Position numbers and translations under genes: made by a program | Shown: positions 33,060-36,438 of the stretch, piece after piece | Numbering within the stretch: position 1 is the stretch's first letter | Layout of the letters: each line of letters opens with the position of its first letter | The notes under the pieces: generated by a model | Seen by the model: only the letters and a program-made list of their open reading frames with translations | Database searches by the model: none | Told to the model about the DNA's origin: nothing | Origin: Bryobacterales bacterium | Lineage (GTDB): Bacteria > Acidobacteriota > Terriglobia > Bryobacterales > UBA6623 | Length of the DNA: 36,438 nt | Direction: 5' to 3' | Assembly: GCA_022824585.1 (NCBI GenBank) | Contig: JAJDZN010000102.1 | Span: 1 to 36,438, forward strand

Positions 33060-33234
33060 GCGCAGGCTGGCCGGCTCCATCGCAAATCCGGCAGCGTGCC
33101 GCCGACTCAGGAGCAGACCGGCCTCGAGCCTGCTCGGGCGGAAGGAGACCGCCAGGCCCCGGCCAAGGCCCCCATGGGGCGACGAACTGGCTGATTCCTG
33201 CGGTGCCCGGTTCCGCTCCGGCCCGAATCGGTAG

Positions 33235-33240
33235 TAGACT
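33235..33240 (+). promoter_or_regulatory. -10-like box seven bases before the A2 start
   Basis: TAGACT is followed by CTTCAAA and the GTG at 33248, with TTCCGC 18 bases upstream as a weak -35. No ribosome binding site fits, so this is a likely leaderless start. It argues for GTG 33248 over the ATG at 33203. Confidence 0.4.
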
Positions 33241-33247
33241 CTTCAAA

Positions 33248-34087
33248 GTGTTGCACGTGATTCGACCCCACGCCCGATCCCAGTCTGCCAGCGCGCTGGT
33301 CACTGCGGGGACTCTCTGCTTCTGCCTGGTGCTGGTGGCAGCGGGCGGGCTTGCGCAAGACTATCAAGCCCCGCTCACCCCCGATGGGAACCCGAACCTG
33401 AACGGCATCTGGCAGGCCCTGGGCTCAGCGAACTGGAATATCGAGGGCCACTCGGCCGAAGCCGGGCCGGTCGTCAACATGGGCGCTCTGGGCGCGGTTC
33501 CCGGCGGGTTGGGCATCGTGGAGGGCGGCGAAATCCCCTACCAACCCTGGGCTCTGGAGAAGCGGCTGCAGAACAAGGCGGACTGGATCAAGCTGGATCC
33601 GGTCGTCAAATGCTACATGCCCGGCGTGCCGCGCGCCACCTACATGCCCTTCCCATTTCAGATCGTCCAAACGCCGGACCACATATTGATCGCGTACGAG
33701 TTCGCCAGCGCGTCGCGGGTGGTCTACATGAACCGGCCGGACTTCGAGCATCCCGGCGACGCGTGGATGGGGCACTCGCGGGGCCGCTGGGAAGGGCAGA
33801 CGCTGGTGGTGGATGTCACCAACCACGTCGCCGACACGTGGTTCGACAGCGCTGGAAATTTCCACTCCGAGTCGCTGAAGGTAGTCGAGCGCTACACGCC
33901 CACCGGCCCGAACCACCTCTTGTACGAGGCCACTATCGAAGACGAGAACGTGTTCACTCGGCCGTGGAAGATCAAGCTTCCCCTCTACCGGCGCATGGAC
34001 GAGAACATGCAGCTGCTCGAATTCAAGTGCGTGGAGTTCGTCGAGGAGATGATGTACGGACACTTGCGCAAGAAGGAAACGGAATGA
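33248..34087 (+). CDS. cassette protein A2: second copy of the A family
   Basis: From the GTG at 33248 the product has 279 residues and a signal peptide (ASALVTAGTLCFCLVLVAAGGLAQ). The frame from 33203 would put 15 residues in front of it. The body repeats A1: PLTPDGNPNLNGIWQALGSA, DPVVKCYMPGVPRATYMPFP, PFQIVQTPDHI, GRWEGQTLVVDVT, TWFDSAGNFHSESL, YEATIEDENVFTRPWK, LEFKCVEF. Most of the protein is close to A1 by eye, so these are recent or strongly constrained paralogues. It ends MMYGHLRKKE. AGGAGG for B2 follows the stop. It diverges from the quinoprotein gene. Confidence 0.82.
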   Translation: MLHVIRPHARSQSASALVTAGTLCFCLVLVAAGGLAQDYQAPLTPDGNPNLNGIWQALGSANWNIEGHSAEAGPVVNMGALGAVPGGLGIVEGGEIPYQPWALEKRLQNKADWIKLDPVVKCYMPGVPRATYMPFPFQIVQTPDHILIAYEFASASRVVYMNRPDFEHPGDAWMGHSRGRWEGQTLVVDVTNHVADTWFDSAGNFHSESLKVVERYTPTGPNHLLYEATIEDENVFTRPWKIKLPLYRRMDENMQLLEFKCVEFVEEMMYGHLRKKETE

Positions 34088-34102
34088 CCTAGGAGGTTCG
34101 CC

Positions 34103-35101
34103 ATGACACATCGGGGCTTAGTGCTGGCATCAGTCGCAGCCCTCGTGGCTGCTCCGCTGGTGGCGGCCGACGCCGCCGGGGAACAGCAGGAGTGGACTCC
34201 CCCTCGCACGGCTTGGGGCGCGCCCGATTTGCGCGGCGTGTGGGACTTTCGGACCATCACGCCGCTGGAGCGACCCGCCCGGCTCGGCGAGCAGGATGTC
34301 TTCAGCGACGAAGAGGCCGCCGAGTTTCGCGTCGAAGAACTGGGGCGCCGCAACAAGGACCGTCGAGCGTCCGACGGCATCTCGGCCGAGCAGGACGTGC
34401 GCAACGCCTACAACCAGTTCTGGTGGGACTACGGCAACGAACTCACCGAAGACAAGCGCACGTCGCTGATCGTGGATCCGCCAAACGGCAGGATCCCGGC
34501 CATGACCGAGCCAGCCCGGAAGCGCTACGCGGGGATCCGCGCCGCTCGGGCGCGAGAGCCGCACGGCCCGGAGGACCGGGGCGTTGCCGAGCGCTGCATC
34601 CTGGGCTTTAACGCCGGGCCGCCGTACACGCCGAGCGCGTACAACAACAACGTCCATATCTTTCAGACACCGGGCTACGCGGTGTTGCTGATCGAGATGG
34701 TCAACGACGCCCGCATCGTGCCGCTGGACGGTCGGGACCACCTGCCAAGTCACATGCGCCAGTGGCGCGGCGATGCGCGCGGACGCTGGGAAGGCGACAC
34801 GCTAGTGGTCGAGTCGCGCAACTTTACGGACAAGACCTCCTACCGCGGGACAGGGCCGAACATGGTGCTGACCGAGCGGTTCACGCGAGTGGCGCCAGAC
34901 AGGGTCGTATACGAATACACGATCAGCGACCCCGAATCGTTCGAACAGCCGTGGTCGGCGGCCATACCCATGAAGAAGACCGACCAGCCGATGTTCGAAT
35001 ACGCCTGCCACGAGGGCAACTACAGCATGTTCACGATGCTGGAGGGAGCGCGCGCGGCGGAGCAGGTGGGCAAGCCTCACACGGGATCGAATCTGCCCTG
35101 A
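34103..35101 (+). CDS. cassette protein B2: second copy of the B family
   Basis: A 332-residue protein with a consensus AGGAGG ribosome binding site and a signal peptide (GLVLASVAALVAAPLVAADA). Family blocks match B1 in order: TAWGAPDLRGVWDFRTITPLERP, SLIVDPPNGRIPAMT, ERCILGFNAGPP, YNNNVHIFQTPG, PLDGRDHLP, GRWEGDTLVVESRNF, NMVLTERFTR, SDPESFEQPWS, YACHEGN. It lacks the Lys/Ala/Glu tail of B1. The 15-base gap to A2 is the same as that of the first pair, which supports duplication of an A-B unit. The role is unknown; it is exported. Confidence 0.83.
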   Translation: MTHRGLVLASVAALVAAPLVAADAAGEQQEWTPPRTAWGAPDLRGVWDFRTITPLERPARLGEQDVFSDEEAAEFRVEELGRRNKDRRASDGISAEQDVRNAYNQFWWDYGNELTEDKRTSLIVDPPNGRIPAMTEPARKRYAGIRAARAREPHGPEDRGVAERCILGFNAGPPYTPSAYNNNVHIFQTPGYAVLLIEMVNDARIVPLDGRDHLPSHMRQWRGDARGRWEGDTLVVESRNFTDKTSYRGTGPNMVLTERFTRVAPDRVVYEYTISDPESFEQPWSAAIPMKKTDQPMFEYACHEGNYSMFTMLEGARAAEQVGKPHTGSNLP

Positions 35102-35312
35102 TTCGGCCGCGACAGGGAGCGTTCGCTCGATGGCAAGCATGGAGACGCAGGTCTTGCCCGTGCGGCTCGCCGATAGCGCGCCAGGCTCTGGCGAGGTTCC
35201 GTTTGGAAGGCGAGTGACCGGGCTCTTGCGGCGTTCCCGCGCTCTCATTTGTCAATCGGGGTCGCCAAGCGTCGGATTGTCGCTCGCTGACCCGCTCGCA
35301 GGCCCGTTAGGG

Positions 35313-35318
35313 TAAACT
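35313..35318 (+). promoter_or_regulatory. possible -10 box in the 239-base gap before C2
   Basis: TAAACT lies in GGGTAAACTG, 28 bases before the ATG at 35341, with the strong GAGGAGAGAAGG ribosome binding site between. C2 could therefore be transcribed on its own as well as with A2-B2. The rest of the gap (35102-35310) shows no gene or clear structure. Confidence 0.3.
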
Positions 35319-35340
35319 GCAACCGAGGAGAGAAGGCAAC

Positions 35341-35775
35341 ATGTCCAAAGGCGCCGCAAGCATCTGCGTCAACATCATCGTGATCGCCCTGTTAGCCGCA
35401 GCGCAACTGCTGGCCCATCATGCGTTCTCGGCCGAATTCGACGCTAACCGGCCCGTTCAGCTCAAGGGCACCGTGACCAAGATGGAGTGGATCAACCCGC
35501 ACGCTTGGATTCATATCGACGTGACGATGGAAGACGGCGAGGTCGAGCAGTGGATGATCGAGGGCGGCACGCCAAACACCCTCTTCCGTCGCGGCTTTAC
35601 CAAGCAATCCCTGCTGCCGGGCACGGTCATCATGGTCGATGGCTACCAAGCCAAGGACGGCACGCAAAAGGCCAACGGTCGCGACCTGACATTTGAGGAC
35701 GGCACGCGGCTGTTCATGGGGTCGTCCGGCACTGGCGCGCCTCGGGATGGAAGGGATCCGACCGAGCGGCGCTAG
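35341..35775 (+). CDS. cassette protein C2: DUF6152 family exported protein
   Basis: A 144-residue protein with a strong ribosome binding site. The hydrophobic signal (ICVNIIVIALLAAAQLLA) is followed at once by His26-His27 (HHAFSAEFDANRP), so the mature N-terminus is again His-His. MEWINPHAWIHIDV (His54, His58), GTPNTLFRRGFTKQ, VDGYQAKDG, RDLTFEDG and FMGSSGTGAPRDG match C1 closely, without the two-Cys insert. Alignment by eye shows strong conservation across nearly the whole mature protein. It follows B2 on the same strand after 239 bases and has its own promoter-like box. The function is not known; a periplasmic metal-binding or redox-partner role is inferred from the His pattern and the neighbouring quinohemoprotein gene. 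Confidence 0.87.
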   Translation: MSKGAASICVNIIVIALLAAAQLLAHHAFSAEFDANRPVQLKGTVTKMEWINPHAWIHIDVTMEDGEVEQWMIEGGTPNTLFRRGFTKQSLLPGTVIMVDGYQAKDGTQKANGRDLTFEDGTRLFMGSSGTGAPRDGRDPTERR

Positions 35776-36044
35776 GCCGAATACCATTCCCAAACGAGCC
35801 CTCCAACTGGTGGCTACGTGCTGGGTTTCACCAAGCAGCGGAACGCGAAGAAACCCGGGCGGTAACTAGCGACTGCGATTGCACGCAGTCGTCTCCTCGC
35901 GAAACAATCGGTCGTGCGACATTGCGGGAGCTTGCCGACGGACCCGCCGACGAGCCTAACGGGTGGGCGCGGATTCACGCGACACCCCAGCCGGGAACCG
36001 CTGATTCCGTCGGCCGTTCGAGAGACACTGAGGAAGTGCCTGCG

Positions 36045-36438
36045 ATGAAACAGTTCGTTCGACAACTGCATGTTGAGACCAAGGGCACCGGACTGTCCGA
36101 AGTCACCCGCCCGATATTGGACTGGGTGGCGGGGCTCGACATTGAGACCGGCATGCTGACCGTGTACATCCGCCATACGTCCGCGTCCTTGACGATTCAA
36201 GAAAACGCCGACCCAGACGTCGTGTATGACCTTGAGAGGTTCTTCGCCCGCCTGGTGCCCGAAGATAATCGCCTGTACCAGCACACGATGGAAGGGCCGG
36301 ATGACATGCCGGCGCACATCCGGACGGCATTGACCCAGACGCACTTGGCGATACCCGTAGTCGAGCGCAGGCCGGCGCTCGGCACCATGCAGGGAATCTA
36401 TCTCTTAGATCACCGACGCCGTCCGCAACGGCGGACCC
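36045..36438 (+). CDS. YjbQ/UPF0047 family protein (cut by the window end)
   Basis: The frame from the ATG at 36045 is open to the last base (131 residues). GAGGAAG about ten bases upstream serves as ribosome binding site. Family marks are the V-T-R-P-I-L-D segment, GMLTVYIRHTSASLTIQENAD (with the conserved His, Thr and Ser residues), DDMPAHIRTAL and GTMQGIYLLDHR. Family members run to about 130-140 residues, so only a few residues are missing. YjbQ proteins have been reported to have weak thiamine phosphate synthase activity, but the real role is open. The 270 bases before the gene hold nothing I recognise. It looks unrelated to the DUF6152 gene upstream. Confidence 0.9.
   Translation, partial: MKQFVRQLHVETKGTGLSEVTRPILDWVAGLDIETGMLTVYIRHTSASLTIQENADPDVVYDLERFFARLVPEDNRLYQHTMEGPDDMPAHIRTALTQTHLAIPVVERRPALGTMQGIYLLDHRRRPQRRT

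Noticed and set aside
1-36438. CRISPR array, rRNA, tRNA or intact insertion sequence
   Set aside because: No regularly spaced repeats, RNA gene signatures or complete transposase were seen; only a doubtful transposase-like tail at 1-126.

Overview
The window is GC-rich bacterial DNA and reads most like an Acidobacteriota genome, possibly a Solibacteres/Bryobacterales-type or marine/sponge-associated lineage. The evidence is a TonB receptor of acidobacterial type, paralogous secreted proteins of a kind abundant in Acidobacteriota, DUF6152 proteins, several sulfatases, a DUF1501 remnant and many secreted beta-propeller and beta-helix proteins. This placement is inference from gene content; there is no rRNA or marker tree. 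No tRNA, rRNA or CRISPR array was found.

Layout. 1-540: the tail of an unrecognised gene and a DUF2442 protein. 625-2745: a fused aminodeoxychorismate synthase (PabA-PabB). 2899-8260 (+): secreted proteins (beta-helix protein, Tat-exported Gfo/Idh/MocA oxidoreductase, LVIVD-repeat lipoprotein, sulfatase). 8297-9757 (-): a secreted PQQ-like propeller with EF-hands. 10153-12624 (+): a large lipoprotein joining a beta-propeller to a PHP-type metallohydrolase. 12655-16676 (-): a second sulfatase and a DUF5117/DUF4953-type zinc metalloprotease. 16764-20050: a glycerate module (glycerate kinase and D-2-hydroxyacid dehydrogenase on minus, a 3-hydroxyisobutyrate/tartronate-semialdehyde reductase-type enzyme diverging on plus), then purB (-).

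21571-25364 is a zone of gene decay: a frameshifted DUF1501 C-terminal remnant, an intact exported ADP-ribosylglycohydrolase, a second family member that has lost its whole middle in frame, and an MNT/HEPN (MntA-HepT type) toxin-antitoxin pair whose HEPN gene carries a one-base frameshift. Two long perfect or near-perfect hairpins flank the toxin-antitoxin pair.

25509-35775 is the most interesting part: a TonB receptor, then two copies of a three-gene secreted cassette (called A, B and C here) around a PQQ-dependent dehydrogenase with a C-terminal cytochrome c domain. A and B resemble each other in their C-terminal halves, so they form one expanded family. C is a DUF6152 protein whose predicted mature N-terminus is His-His. 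In copy 1 the C gene lies on the other strand, downstream of the quinoprotein gene; in copy 2 the order is A-B-C on one strand. The window ends inside a YjbQ/UPF0047 gene.

Several genes at the start of transcription units have a -10-like box only 6-8 nt before the start codon and no Shine-Dalgarno, while genes inside operons have good ribosome binding sites. This suggests that leaderless transcripts are common. Several starts were moved to internal ATG/GTG codons for this reason or because a signal peptide or lipobox begins there.
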